DNA of 64,000 nucleotides from the NCBI GenBank assembly GCA_029262855.1, contig JAJCYP010000032.1:36278-100277 (forward strand), given 5' to 3'. A program made the translations under genes and the position numbers. This document shows positions 1 to 8,614 of the stretch, one piece after another; positions within the stretch are counted from its first letter, which is position 1, and every line of letters begins with the position of its first letter. Under the pieces are notes generated by a model that saw nothing but the letters and a program-made list of their open reading frames with translations, was not told the DNA's origin and made no database searches. This DNA is from Bacteroidota bacterium (GTDB lineage Bacteria > Bacteroidota > Rhodothermia > Rhodothermales > UBA10348).

Positions 1-1040
1 TCCGAGGCGAACGCATAGACGTAGGCGGGCTGGGTGTTCGTGAGGAAGGCCTCGAACTCGGTCTGCGACGGGTAGACCTCGTCCATTCGGTAGACCGTGC
101 CGGTCCGCGATGCCTTCATATCCTGGCCGGAGAGGAGCTTGAGGGTCAGGGCGCCGGCAAGAGGAGGCGCGTCCTTCGGAAGCTCCTGCGCCGCGTAGAC
201 ATCGAAACCGTACTTGACGTACTCGGCAAAGTCGTCATACTTGACCCAGACAAAGCCCTCGTTTCCCCAGCGCGTGCCCCAACTGTTCATCAGTTCGAAG
301 GCCCCGCCATACTTGTTGTCGTCGTAGCTCACGATGGTCATCGCGTGGCCGTCGTAGGGCGTCACCTCGTCGTCCGGATACGGCTCCCAGAGGTCGTCAT
401 GCTCATTCAGGAACGAGGTCGGCACCAACATTCCGATGACCACCGGCTTGCCCTCGGAGAGGCTCTTCTTTATCGGAAGCACCTTGTCCTTGCTACCCTG
501 GCCGAAGAGGCGTGTGTACTCCAGGATCCGGTTCGGCCCGGCCTGTTCGTGATCGCGGACCGAGACGCCTCGGCCGCAGTCAAAAGGAAACTGGCTCAGG
601 TCCGCCGCGCCACGCTCCCGAATGATCTCCAGCGCATGAGGAATGTAGGCGCCCCGCGTGCAGGTGGGGTCCGATCCGTACTGGTTGCGCAGCTGATTGT
701 AGACATACGACGGGGAGAACGCGCTGGCCGTAATGACCTCGGTGTCCGTCCAGCCGTTCTGAATCGCCTGGATGATCGTACGCGCCCCGTAGGCCGTGGC
801 CCAGGCCACGCATGTGCCGGTCTTACCCTGATTGCCCGGCACCGGGGCATATGATTTGAGGGAAGTAGCCAGCGGAAGCGACTCGAACGAGGACCGCATG
901 AGCGGAGCCATGAGGGGGACGGCCTCGTAGGAGGCGTCATCCAGAATCATTCCTCGGCCGAAGGATTCCTGTGCGGCTGCCTCCAGCGGGAGCAGCAGGG
1001 CCAGGAGAAGGAGGGTGCAGGGCGGGAGGTGGGGGCGCAT
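1..1040 (-). CDS. Papain-like (C1 family) cysteine peptidase, secreted, 3' end cut by window
   Basis: The minus strand reads open from an ATG at 1040 to the window edge, 346 codons without a stop, so the C-terminus is missing. Residues 1-23 form a signal peptide (leucine-rich core, then AAAQ). The papain catalytic triad is visible: Cys77 in NQGKTGTCVAWA, His232 in YDGHAMTIVSYDD and Asn252 in LMNSWGTRWGNEGF, with the oxyanion Gln71. The active-site block is GTCVAWA where classical papains have CGSCWAFA, so the usual disulfide Cys and the Trp next to the nucleophile are replaced. The Asn block is close to consensus, so an active enzyme is likely. Probably periplasmic or surface located; it may carry a sorting domain beyond the window. 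It is divergent from the sHdr operon. Confidence 0.85.
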   Translation of the reverse strand, partial: MRPHLPPCTLLLLALLLPLEAAAQESFGRGMILDDASYEAVPLMAPLMRSSFESLPLATSLKSYAPVPGNQGKTGTCVAWATAYGARTIIQAIQNGWTDTEVITASAFSPSYVYNQLRNQYGSDPTCTRGAYIPHALEIIRERGAADLSQFPFDCGRGVSVRDHEQAGPNRILEYTRLFGQGSKDKVLPIKKSLSEGKPVVIGMLVPTSFLNEHDDLWEPYPDDEVTPYDGHAMTIVSYDDNKYGGAFELMNSWGTRWGNEGFVWVKYDDFAEYVKYGFDVYAAQELPKDAPPLAGALTLKLLSGQDMKASRTGTVYRMDEVYPSQTEFEAFLTNTQPAYVYAFAS

Positions 1041-1295
1041 GAGGATGCTCCTTTTCAAGTCCTCGTGGATCCCCGGCCGCGGGTCATGCCGGGGCGTTAC
1101 CCCCAACATAGCCAATATTGCGATTATTCACCGCGTGGCCACCGATCGGGACTGGCCGGACAATCGTCTGGTGGGAGACGCCGCTCCGTGAGCGCGCGGG
1201 AGGTGGGCGTCAGGATCAACGTGGGATTGCCTTCGAATATTGATCGGGAATTCGACAGCTGGAACTTGAACGTTCAGAATTTAAGATCCGACCAC

Positions 1296-1324
1296 TTGAC
1301 ATCACAAGTAATCCTTGCTATTCA
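1296..1324 (+). promoter_or_regulatory. Candidate sigma-70-type promoter for the sHdr operon
   Basis: TTGACA at 1296-1301 is followed after 17 bp by TATTCA at 1319-1324. This lies 135 bp upstream of the chosen start of the first operon gene, in the only long non-coding stretch (1041-1458) before the 18-gene run. The -35 is perfect and the -10 is 4/6. Bacteroidota often use a different -7 consensus, so this is a candidate only. No clear operator repeat was seen beside it. Confidence 0.4.
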
Positions 1325-1458
1325 GTGTCTCGGGTTGATTCTCGCAGCCCACCACATCCCGCGCCGGCTGGAGTGCCTTCCGGAACAGGTTCCATCGATT
1401 TCCCCAACTTACGATGCGATTTATCCCTCTACTGACCATGCTCAACACGCAGCAGGTC

Positions 1459-2778
1459 ATGCGACTCAGCTGCATTCTTCTGCTTGCCGCTGCTTTCGCG
1501 TCCGCGCCGGCCTCCGCCCAGGTGGGTCACACGCTCAGCGGCGTGGGCCCGGTGGACCAGGCGTGGTCGGGTGCCGGTACCGCCAATCCCCAGGACATCA
1601 TGGGGGCGCTGCACTGGAATCCAGCCGCGATCACCTCATTCCAGACGAACCAGCTGGGAGTGGGAATCCAGTTCCTTTTTCCCACGAGTGATCTCAACTC
1701 GTCGGTTGCGGCTGGGGCATTCGGTCCCGTCTTTGGTCCCCCTGTAGCCCTGGCCGGGACCACTGAAGGTGAAGCGGGTCCTTTCCCCATGCCATCGGTC
1801 GCCTACGTTCACGGGGCCGGGCAGTCAGACTGGACCTTTGGCGTGGGCGCATTCGTCGCCGGCGGATTCGGCACCGATTACCCTGCCGCCACGAGTCTGG
1901 CCGGGAATCCCATCAACACCCCCCAACCGCCTAATGGACTCGGCTTCGGCCACATATTCTCGGAGTTCGCTATGATGCAGCTGGCCCCGACGGTGGGATA
2001 CCGGTTGTCGGACCGCGTATCGGTGGGCGTTGCGCCCACGATCAACTACGCGCTTCTGGAGGTGAGTCCGTTCCCTGCCGCGCCCCCAGACGACGCCAAC
2101 GGGGACGGTTTCCCGAGCTACGCCGCCGCTCCGAGTACAGGAGCGCTCGGCTTTGGCTTCCAGGCGGGCATCCACGTCACGATGGACTCCGGATTCAGCC
2201 TGGGGGCGTCGTTCAAGAGTCCTCAGAATTTTTCCGAGTTCGAATTCGACGGGAAGGATGAGAGCGGCGCGCCCAAGCCGATGACGTTCGACCTGGACTA
2301 CCCGATGATTCTGTCGGCTGGCGTCGGCTACTCGGGCCAGAAGATTGAACTGGCCGCCGATGTACGCTACCTGGACTACGAGAACACGAACGGTTTCCAG
2401 GAAGCTGGATTCGACAACACCGGGGCGGTCACCGGGTTTGGATGGAACAGCATCACGGCGTTTGCCGTGGGTCTGCAGTACAGGCTCACCGATAAACTGC
2501 CTGTTCGCGTGGGGTACTCGTTCAACGAAAATCCCATTGACGACGAGGTGACCTTTTTCAACACCCCGGCCAATGCCATCATTCAGAGCCGTATCAGCGG
2601 CGGCCTGAGCTTTGAGGCCACCGAGAAGGTGACTGCCTCAGCCGGATTTCAGTACGGGTTCGAGAACTCAATCGAGGGCAACTGGAAGCACCCCCAGTTC
2701 GGTACCATTCCGGGGACAAGCGTCGAGAGCACGCTTTCGACCCTCTTTGTAATGTTCGGTCTGCAATTTTCGCTGTAA
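1459..2778 (+). CDS. OmpP1/FadL-family outer-membrane transporter
   Basis: A 439-residue beta-barrel of the FadL/OmpP1/TodX family, which moves hydrophobic molecules across the outer membrane. The start at 1459 gives a clean signal peptide (MRLSCILLLAAAFASAPASAQ); ATGs at 1414 and 1438 are also in frame. Family features include the early GAGTA.PQD...WNPAAI segment (the hatch region, AxxNPAA-like), repeated amphipathic strands and a C-terminal strand ending in Phe-Ser-Leu (TLFVMFGLQFSL), as expected for insertion by BamA. It ends 22 bp before tusA and opens the sulfur operon, which suggests, by inference only, import of a hydrophobic sulfur substrate rather than fatty acids. Confidence 0.85.
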   Translation: MRLSCILLLAAAFASAPASAQVGHTLSGVGPVDQAWSGAGTANPQDIMGALHWNPAAITSFQTNQLGVGIQFLFPTSDLNSSVAAGAFGPVFGPPVALAGTTEGEAGPFPMPSVAYVHGAGQSDWTFGVGAFVAGGFGTDYPAATSLAGNPINTPQPPNGLGFGHIFSEFAMMQLAPTVGYRLSDRVSVGVAPTINYALLEVSPFPAAPPDDANGDGFPSYAAAPSTGALGFGFQAGIHVTMDSGFSLGASFKSPQNFSEFEFDGKDESGAPKPMTFDLDYPMILSAGVGYSGQKIELAADVRYLDYENTNGFQEAGFDNTGAVTGFGWNSITAFAVGLQYRLTDKLPVRVGYSFNENPIDDEVTFFNTPANAIIQSRISGGLSFEATEKVTASAGFQYGFENSIEGNWKHPQFGTIPGTSVESTLSTLFVMFGLQFSL

Positions 2779-2800
2779 CGCCACACTAACGCCAAGAGCC

Positions 2801-3043
2801 ATGTCTGAAATCACCATCGATGCCAAGCTGGACTGCACCGGGCTTCTGTGCCCCATGCCGGTCGTCAAGACCAAAAAGGCTCTGAAGCCCCTTGAGATCG
2901 GACAGACCCTGGAGATGATATCGACAGATGCTGGCGCCACGCCCGATATGCAGGCATGGTCCCGGCAGACCGGTCACGACCTGCTATCTGCCGAGGAATT
3001 GGACGGTGGGGTCTACCGATTTGTCATAAGGAAGACCCACTGA
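2801..3043 (+). CDS. tusA: TusA-family sulfur carrier protein
   Basis: An 80-residue TusA/SirA protein. The sulfur-carrying Cys17 sits in the family CPxP motif (GLLCPMPV), with a second Cys at 12. The length is normal for TusA. TusA proteins carry persulfide sulfur between donors in the cytoplasm; in dissimilatory sulfur oxidisers TusA feeds the sHdr or Dsr pathways. Here it stands second in an sHdr operon, next to dsrE-type genes, which supports a role in sulfur oxidation rather than tRNA thiolation. Confidence 0.95.
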   Translation: MSEITIDAKLDCTGLLCPMPVVKTKKALKPLEIGQTLEMISTDAGATPDMQAWSRQTGHDLLSAEELDGGVYRFVIRKTH

Positions 3044-3075
3044 CCCTGTCAAACACATAGCAGAGGAATCGTACC

Positions 3076-3597
3076 ATGCCTACAGACAACCACAAGCCGC
3101 GCCGTCTGGCCATAGTCTCCAGCAAGGGGACGCTCGATTGGGCCTATCCGCCGTTCATCCTCGCCAGCGCTGCGGCCGCTATGGATTGGGAAGTCGGCAT
3201 CTTCTTCACCTTCTACGGCCTTCCGCTGCTCAAGAAGGATCTCACGGCCAGCGTTTCTCCAATGGGCAATCCTGCCATGCCCATGAAGATGCCCTTTGGT
3301 TCGGACGGTTTTCAGAACATTGACTGGAAGATCCCCAACGTGCTCACGTCCAATCTGCCAGGGTTCGAGTCGGTGGCCACGTCTCTCATGAAGAAGTCAT
3401 TCAAGAATAAGGGGGTCGCCACCGTTGAGGAGCTCCGCGAGATGTGCGTCGAGATGGATGCGCGCCTGATCGGGTGCCAGATGACCATGGACGTGTTCGG
3501 CTTCGAGAGGGGCGACTTTATTGATGAGTGCGAAATCGGCGGAGCTGCCATGTTCCTGGAGTACGCGGCGGACGCGGACGTCAACCTCTTCATCTGA
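3076..3597 (+). CDS. DsrE2-like sulfurtransferase
   Basis: A 173-residue DsrE/DsrF/DrsH-like protein. It shows the DsrE2 landmarks: SSKGTLDWAYPPFILA near the N-terminus, a hydrophobic stretch at 29-51, and the conserved Cys134 in the block IGCQMTMDVFGF followed by FIDE. Two more Cys (124 and 152) flank it. DsrE2 proteins relay persulfide sulfur together with TusA in sulfur oxidisers. The hydrophobic segment could be a membrane anchor, though a soluble fold with buried strand and helix is also possible. It lies 32 bp after tusA and 24 bp before the first lipoate ligase. Confidence 0.85.
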   Translation: MPTDNHKPRRLAIVSSKGTLDWAYPPFILASAAAAMDWEVGIFFTFYGLPLLKKDLTASVSPMGNPAMPMKMPFGSDGFQNIDWKIPNVLTSNLPGFESVATSLMKKSFKNKGVATVEELREMCVEMDARLIGCQMTMDVFGFERGDFIDECEIGGAAMFLEYAADADVNLFI

Positions 3598-3621
3598 GCG
3601 GTCACAGCAGACGAGCACGGT

Positions 3622-4704
3622 ATGCCCATCAGAGTTGTCGATGCGGGGGAGGTGTCGGGCCTGCGGTCGCAGGCGGCATACCATGGCGTGGCGAGGGCCT
3701 TCGAACCCACTACGCCGAACACCATCGTAGTCCTTACGCCCGGGGATGCGCATGTCTGCATCGGGTTTCATCAGCGGGTCGCGGGAGAGGTTGATCTGGC
3801 GTACTGCCGGCGCGAGGGCCTGCCGGTCGTCCGGCGCGAAATAGGTGGAGGCACGGTTCTGTTGGACCGGGACCAGCTCTTTGTCCAGTGGATATTTCAT
3901 CCCTCCAGTCTGCCGCGCCAGATCGGGCAGCGGTTTGCCCTGTTCACCGCTCCGATGATTGCCGCGTTCCGGGAGTTCGGAATCCGGGCCGAGTATGTGC
4001 CCGCAAACGATGTCCAGGTCGACGGCAGAAAGATCAGTGGCACGGGGGCCGGGGCGGTGTGTGAGGCGGAGATCGTGGTGGGCAACTTCCTCTTTGATTT
4101 TGACCATGAGCGTATGGCGCGCGTTCTGGATTTTCCGGACGACACGTTCCGGCGCAACTACCGGGAGGGTCTCTACCGCTACATGACCACCATGCGCCGA
4201 GAACTGGGCAAGGCTCCCGGCCGCGAACGCGTCAAGTCCGTCTACCTGAAGTACTGCGCCGAAGCACTGGGGGAGACGCTCGTGTCGGGAGAATTCTCGG
4301 CCCGCGAGTTGGAGGCGATGGAGGCCACCGAGTCCCGTTTCGCCACCCGGGAGTGGCTGCACCGGGAAGGGGGGCTGGAGCGCCCCGGCCGGAAGATCCA
4401 CGCCGATGTCTGGGTATACCAGGGCACCGAATCCACGGCCCCGGGAAACATCCGCACGACGGTCCGACTCCGCCACGATACCATAGACGCCATCACATTT
4501 GATTGCGCCTTTCCGGTTCAGGAGAGCGGTGCCCTTCGGCGCCTGGAATCTGAACTGCGCCATGTGCGGCTGGCCCATGAGCCAGTGGCGGCGGCCGTAG
4601 ACCGATCAAAGATACACCTGGGCCCCGGCGGCCTGGACCGAGGCGACGTGATTCGCGCCGTCCTCGGAGCCGGAGCACCAGCCAGCAGCATCGTGCATCC
4701 ATAA
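3622..4704 (+). CDS. Lipoate-protein ligase of the sHdr type (first copy)
   Basis: A 360-residue LplA-family ligase. Typical sites are visible: RREIGGGT at 71-78 (the RRxxGGG lipoyl-AMP loop) and NDVQVDGRKISGTG with Lys137, the residue that positions the activated lipoate. The C-terminal part from about residue 230 matches the accessory LplB-like domain, so this is a one-piece enzyme. It should activate (octanoate or) lipoate with ATP and attach it to the neighbouring LbpA proteins. It differs clearly from the second ligase at 12048, so the pair is not a recent duplication. It runs straight into a GTG-started dsrE gene 18 bp on. Confidence 0.88.
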   Translation: MPIRVVDAGEVSGLRSQAAYHGVARAFEPTTPNTIVVLTPGDAHVCIGFHQRVAGEVDLAYCRREGLPVVRREIGGGTVLLDRDQLFVQWIFHPSSLPRQIGQRFALFTAPMIAAFREFGIRAEYVPANDVQVDGRKISGTGAGAVCEAEIVVGNFLFDFDHERMARVLDFPDDTFRRNYREGLYRYMTTMRRELGKAPGRERVKSVYLKYCAEALGETLVSGEFSARELEAMEATESRFATREWLHREGGLERPGRKIHADVWVYQGTESTAPGNIRTTVRLRHDTIDAITFDCAFPVQESGALRRLESELRHVRLAHEPVAAAVDRSKIHLGPGGLDRGDVIRAVLGAGAPASSIVHP

Positions 4705-4722
4705 ACCTCGAACCCCTGACAC

Positions 4723-5103
4723 GTGGAAGACCCCGAAGGAAAGAAAATCCTGGTGATCCAGACCCATGGCGTGCAGACGCCCACCCGCACGTACTCCCCG
4801 CTATTCTATGCGATGGCGGCGGCCGCCATGGAAATGGAGGTGATGGTGTGGTTCACCATGGATGGCACCAATCAACTCAGAAAAGGAGCGGCCGAGAAGG
4901 TCCAACTCGATCCAACCAGCCACGTGACACTCAAAACGATGCTTGAGATGGCGATGGATTCGGATGTGGAGTTGACGGTCTGCCAGCAGAGCCTGACACT
5001 GTGGGACATGACGCAGAGTGACTTGATCGACGGCGTTGGAATCATGGGCGCGACCAGCATCATTGACCTGTCGCTGTCGGCCGATCACGTGATGTACTTC
5101 TAA
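4723..5103 (+). CDS. DsrE-family sulfurtransferase (DsrE3-like)
   Basis: A 126-residue DsrE-fold protein, with a GTG start at 4723 that gives MEDPEGKKILVIQTHG. The conserved Cys87 lies in ELTVCQQSLTLW, the position of the sulfur-binding Cys in DsrE proteins. It is shorter than the DsrE2-like protein at 3076 and lacks its long central insertion. DsrE3 proteins are the usual sulfur donors or acceptors beside TusA in sHdr clusters, so DsrE3 is the most likely subfamily, but the exact subfamily needs a tree. It lies 12 bp upstream of lbpA. Confidence 0.82.
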   Translation: MEDPEGKKILVIQTHGVQTPTRTYSPLFYAMAAAAMEMEVMVWFTMDGTNQLRKGAAEKVQLDPTSHVTLKTMLEMAMDSDVELTVCQQSLTLWDMTQSDLIDGVGIMGATSIIDLSLSADHVMYF

Positions 5104-5115
5104 ACCAAAACCGCC

Positions 5116-5583
5116 ATGGCTGAACGCGAAGACATACACGGTTGCATTGTCCACAAGGAGTTGCACTACTCGGTGGAAGACCACACGTGGGTGCGCCCGA
5201 ACGACGATGGCACCGTCACGGTAGGCATGACAGACATTGCCCAGGGTCTGGCAGGGCCCATTCTGCACGCCCGCATCAAGAAGGTGGGCACGGTCCGAAA
5301 AAAGGGCCGCCCCATCGCCACCGTCGAGAGCAGCAAATGGGTCGGACCGGTCAAGCTGCCGGTAGATGGAACCATCGCCGTGGTCAACGAGACGGTGGCA
5401 TCCGATCCGCAGGTCATCAATCGGAGCCCGTACACCAAGGGTTGGTTGGTGAGAATCCAGCCGGACAATCTGGATGAGGACCTGGCGCAAATGGTGACCG
5501 GCCAGGCCGCTGTGGATGCGTATCGCGAACGCATTGAAACAGAGGGCCTCACGTGCGCGCACGTGGCGGACTTCGAAGACTGA
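5116..5583 (+). CDS. lbpA: Lipoate-binding protein LbpA (GcvH-like), first copy
   Basis: A 155-residue GcvH-like protein. The lipoylated lysine is Lys74 in VESSKWVGPV, inside the GcvH fold (HTWVRPNDDGTVTVGMTD at 23-40, SPYTKGWLVRI at 104-114). LbpA proteins are the sulfur-binding lipoyl carriers of the sHdr pathway and differ from glycine-cleavage H protein; no gcvT or gcvP lies nearby, while sHdr genes follow directly. Cys10 and Cys146 near the two ends are extra and could take part in sulfur loading. It ends 10 bp before sHdrC1. Confidence 0.93.
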   Translation: MAEREDIHGCIVHKELHYSVEDHTWVRPNDDGTVTVGMTDIAQGLAGPILHARIKKVGTVRKKGRPIATVESSKWVGPVKLPVDGTIAVVNETVASDPQVINRSPYTKGWLVRIQPDNLDEDLAQMVTGQAAVDAYRERIETEGLTCAHVADFED

Positions 5584-5593
5584 GGGCGGAGGC

Positions 5594-6304
5594 ATGGAAT
5601 TCCCTCTGGACCTGAGTGGCAGTGCGTATCGAGACGTTCCATTTGAGGAAAAGGAGCGTCTTCTGGACGAGGTGAAGTCGGACCTCCGGTTCCAAGACGT
5701 GATGTACGGATGCTACGAGTGTGGCATCTGCGTGGCCGCCTGTCCGTCGGCCCGGTTCTACGATTTCAGCCCGCGGGTGATTGCCCAGGCGGTGGCCCGC
5801 GAAGACGCCGATCTGGTCTATACGCTCATGAACGACAGCATCTGGGACTGCTCCCAGTGCTTTTCGTGTGACCGGTGTCCCCGAGCGAATTCTCCGGGCG
5901 GCCTCATCACGATCATGCGTGAGGTGGCCGTCAACAACGCCCTTCAGACGGCCCGGAAAGCGCTGGAGGGGTATGAGCGGATCATCTACAAGATCATGTC
6001 CACCGGGACGCAGGTGTCTCCGGACATGTTGCAACCCGACGCGTTCCCCGACTGGGGAACACACGTGCATGAGATTGCGGACAATCTGGAGATCTGGCGC
6101 AGGGCGCTCCCGCCCGAGACGCTCCATACCACGGAGACGGGTTGGTCCATCGACGACAAGACCATCATCGAGCTCTACCTGATCTGGCACATGACCGGGG
6201 TCATGGATATGATCAAAGGTGTGGACGAAGGGCTCTTCATGATCCTGGTGGACGTGATGGAAGAACGTCTGGAAGAGGCGGGCTACGATGTGGAATTCGA
6301 ATGA
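5594..6304 (+). CDS. shdrC1: sHdrC1, iron-sulfur subunit of the sHdr complex
   Basis: A 236-residue HdrC-like protein. The start at 5594 follows a good Shine-Dalgarno-like stretch (GGGCGGAGG) and avoids a long overlap with lbpA. It holds two [4Fe-4S] motifs: C40x2C43x2C46x3C50P, which is standard, and C86x2C89x2C92x2C95P, one residue shorter than the usual last spacing. HdrC subunits carry electrons between HdrA and HdrB. The gene order C1-B1-A-H is the signature of sHdr systems and separates them from methanogen and sulfate-reducer Hdr. Confidence 0.92.
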   Translation: MEFPLDLSGSAYRDVPFEEKERLLDEVKSDLRFQDVMYGCYECGICVAACPSARFYDFSPRVIAQAVAREDADLVYTLMNDSIWDCSQCFSCDRCPRANSPGGLITIMREVAVNNALQTARKALEGYERIIYKIMSTGTQVSPDMLQPDAFPDWGTHVHEIADNLEIWRRALPPETLHTTETGWSIDDKTIIELYLIWHMTGVMDMIKGVDEGLFMILVDVMEERLEEAGYDVEFE

Positions 6305-6343
6305 CCGACTCCATCAACCGGGGCAGTCACCAACAGCAAGAAG

Positions 6344-7546
6344 ATGAGTGATTTCATACCACTGGATGTCATAAACGGCGGTGCGCGTGGAAGGAAGTTC
6401 GAGTGGGACACCGCGCGTGCTCCCACCGAGGACTACCACGACGCGGTGCTTCAACTGGAGAAAGAGGGCGAGTGGGAAGTCCAGCGCGTGCCAGAACCGT
6501 ACATCGAGGTTAATACGCGATACGGCCGGGTCAAGAGGATTCCGATCGAGCGGACCTGGCACCACAAGAGCTGCGGGCAGTGCGGGCACATCCCCGGCTA
6601 CTCCACCTCCATCTACTGGCTGAACCGCAAGCTGGGGCTGGACTATCTGGACCCCAAGGACCAGACCTCGTGCACGGCGTGGAATTATTACGCCTCGGCT
6701 ACCTCAAATCCGGCTGCTCAGGCCAGCGTGGCCATGCGCAATTTCGCGGCCGCGGCAGAGACGGACTACTTCCCGATCATCCACTGCGGAACGAGTTTTG
6801 GCCACTACAAGGAGGTGCGGCACGAACTGATCCACCACCACGAACTCCGGAGGAAGGTGCGAGACGTGCTGTCCCGCCTCGGCAAGAAACTGGTGATGCC
6901 CGAAGAGATCGTGCACTACAGCGAGTGGGTGCATGTCATGCGGCACCGGTTTGCGGAGCTGCAGACGATAGACATGAGTCATATCACGGCCACGGTCCAT
7001 CCGGCGTGTCACTACCACAAGCTCGAGGCGGAAGACGCCATCTACGACCCGGAGATCTACGGTGCTCAGCGCACCGCGGTCATCACCGGGACCCTGCAGG
7101 CCATCGGCGTCAACGTGGCGGACTACTCCAGCTGGTACGACTGCTGCGGCTTTGGATTCAGGCACATCCTGGTCTCACGTGATTTCTCGCGCTCCTTTGC
7201 CGTTCAGCGCAAGATTGAGGTCATGAAGGAAGAGGTGAATCCGGACGTAACGGTGACCCACGACACCGGCTGTGTGACCACACTGGATCAGAGCCAATTT
7301 GCGGGCCAGGCGCACGACAGAAAAGTTGGGATTCCGGTGATGTCGGACTCCCAGATGGCGGCACTGGCCATGGGTGCACACCCATACAAGGTGCTGCAAC
7401 TCCACTGGCACAATACCAACAACAAGCCCTTTCTGGAGAAGCTGGGGATCGATCAGGCCCAAAAATGGGCCGAATTCGAGGCCGCCTGTGACAAGCTCAA
7501 GAGCGGCGAAAAGAAATACCTGACATGGGAGGATGCGGATGCCTAG
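6344..7546 (+). CDS. shdrB1: sHdrB1, catalytic-type subunit with two CCG domains
   Basis: A 400-residue HdrB-like protein. CCG-domain cysteines are visible at Cys77/80, Cys110 and Cys148 in the first half and at Cys222 (HPACHYHK), Cys267-268 (YDCCGFGFRH) and Cys310 (THDTGC) in the second. In HdrB these ligate noncubane iron-sulfur clusters at the disulfide site; in sHdr they are thought to handle the LbpA-bound sulfur. An N-terminal extension of about 70 residues precedes the first CCG domain, as in sHdrB1. Its stop codon overlaps the start of sHdrA by 8-14 bp, so the two are translationally coupled. Confidence 0.92.
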   Translation: MSDFIPLDVINGGARGRKFEWDTARAPTEDYHDAVLQLEKEGEWEVQRVPEPYIEVNTRYGRVKRIPIERTWHHKSCGQCGHIPGYSTSIYWLNRKLGLDYLDPKDQTSCTAWNYYASATSNPAAQASVAMRNFAAAAETDYFPIIHCGTSFGHYKEVRHELIHHHELRRKVRDVLSRLGKKLVMPEEIVHYSEWVHVMRHRFAELQTIDMSHITATVHPACHYHKLEAEDAIYDPEIYGAQRTAVITGTLQAIGVNVADYSSWYDCCGFGFRHILVSRDFSRSFAVQRKIEVMKEEVNPDVTVTHDTGCVTTLDQSQFAGQAHDRKVGIPVMSDSQMAALAMGAHPYKVLQLHWHNTNNKPFLEKLGIDQAQKWAEFEAACDKLKSGEKKYLTWEDADA

Positions 7547-8606
7547 CAGTGACATTCTGGTGATCGGCGGCGGCCCCGCCGGGATCCAAGCGGCCCGCGG
7601 TATCGCGGACCTCGGATACAAGGCCATCGTGGTTGAAAAGCGAGACCGCCTGGGCGGAATGCCCGATGAAGCCGGGTACGCAGCCCTCACGCCCGATATG
7701 CGGGACACGGGCGAGGCCATCGCAGAAATGGTCGCCCCCATCCTGGACAATCCGGGTGTTGAACTGAGATTCGGTACAACGGCCACGGCCTGCACGGGGG
7801 TGGCGGGCGATTTCAACGTGACCCTCCAGAAGGCCGATGGGGCGGCCGAGGACATCTGCGTGGGCTCGGTCATAATCTGCACGGGCTTCAAGCATTTCGA
7901 TCCGGGCCGCGAGACACAGCAGTACGGCTACTACCAGTACGACGACGTGATCACGCTGGTGGATTGCGAACGGATGCTCAAGGCCAAGAACTTTGTTCGC
8001 CCGTCCAATGGCGAGGTGCCCGAGCGGGTCTGCTTCATCCAGTGCGTGGGATCGCGCGACCGACAGATTGGCAACGAATACTGCTCCAAGGTTTGTTGCG
8101 GCGTCGCGTCCAAGGAGGCCATCGAGATTCGCCAACAGGTACCCGGCTGTCGCGTATTCGTTTTCTACATCGACATGCGGATGTACGGCTACTGGGAAAA
8201 TGAGATCTACTGGCCAGCCCAGGAGAAGTACAAGGTCAACTATGTCAAGGGAATCGCCACCGAAGTGGTCCGCAAGGGCGATAAACTCATTGTGAAGGGC
8301 GAGGACACGACGTTGCGCAGGCCCATGGAGGTCCCGATGGACATGGTGATTCTCTCGGTGGGCATGGAGCCCAGTGAAGGAACCGAGGCCATGGCCAAGG
8401 TCTTCGGCGTCAAGCAGAACAAGTACCGCTTCATTGAGACCATCGGGGGCGCGCTCGACACGGTGTCGACCACCGTCTCGGGGATTTTTGCGGCGGGGGC
8501 ATGTACGGGCCCGGCCGATCTGGAGGACTCGACGTCCTCGGGCGGGGCGGCTGCGATGAAGGCCATCGCCTGCGTGCGCAAGGCCAACACTCAAATCCCG
8601 GCCTGA
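7533..8606 (+). CDS. shdrA: sHdrA, FAD-binding subunit
   Basis: A 357-residue HdrA-like flavoprotein. The FAD dinucleotide-binding motif GGGPAG is at residues 12-17, and the iron-sulfur block C171VGSRDRQIGNEYC184xxxC188C189 is intact. A second ATG at 7539 would give MPSSDILVIGG and is an equally good start. It is much shorter than methanogen HdrA because the N-terminal thioredoxin-reductase-like extension and the C-terminal ferredoxin domains are absent, as is normal for sHdrA. It forms the core of the complex with C1, B1 and B3. Confidence 0.93.
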   Translation: MRMPSSDILVIGGGPAGIQAARGIADLGYKAIVVEKRDRLGGMPDEAGYAALTPDMRDTGEAIAEMVAPILDNPGVELRFGTTATACTGVAGDFNVTLQKADGAAEDICVGSVIICTGFKHFDPGRETQQYGYYQYDDVITLVDCERMLKAKNFVRPSNGEVPERVCFIQCVGSRDRQIGNEYCSKVCCGVASKEAIEIRQQVPGCRVFVFYIDMRMYGYWENEIYWPAQEKYKVNYVKGIATEVVRKGDKLIVKGEDTTLRRPMEVPMDMVILSVGMEPSEGTEAMAKVFGVKQNKYRFIETIGGALDTVSTTVSGIFAAGACTGPADLEDSTSSGGAAAMKAIACVRKANTQIPA

Positions 8607-8614
8607 CGGACGCC

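Noticed and set aside
5116..5583. Glycine cleavage system H protein
   Set aside because: The protein is GcvH-like, but no gcvT, gcvP or lipoate salvage of that pathway is near, and it sits among sHdr genes with a second copy; LbpA is the better reading.
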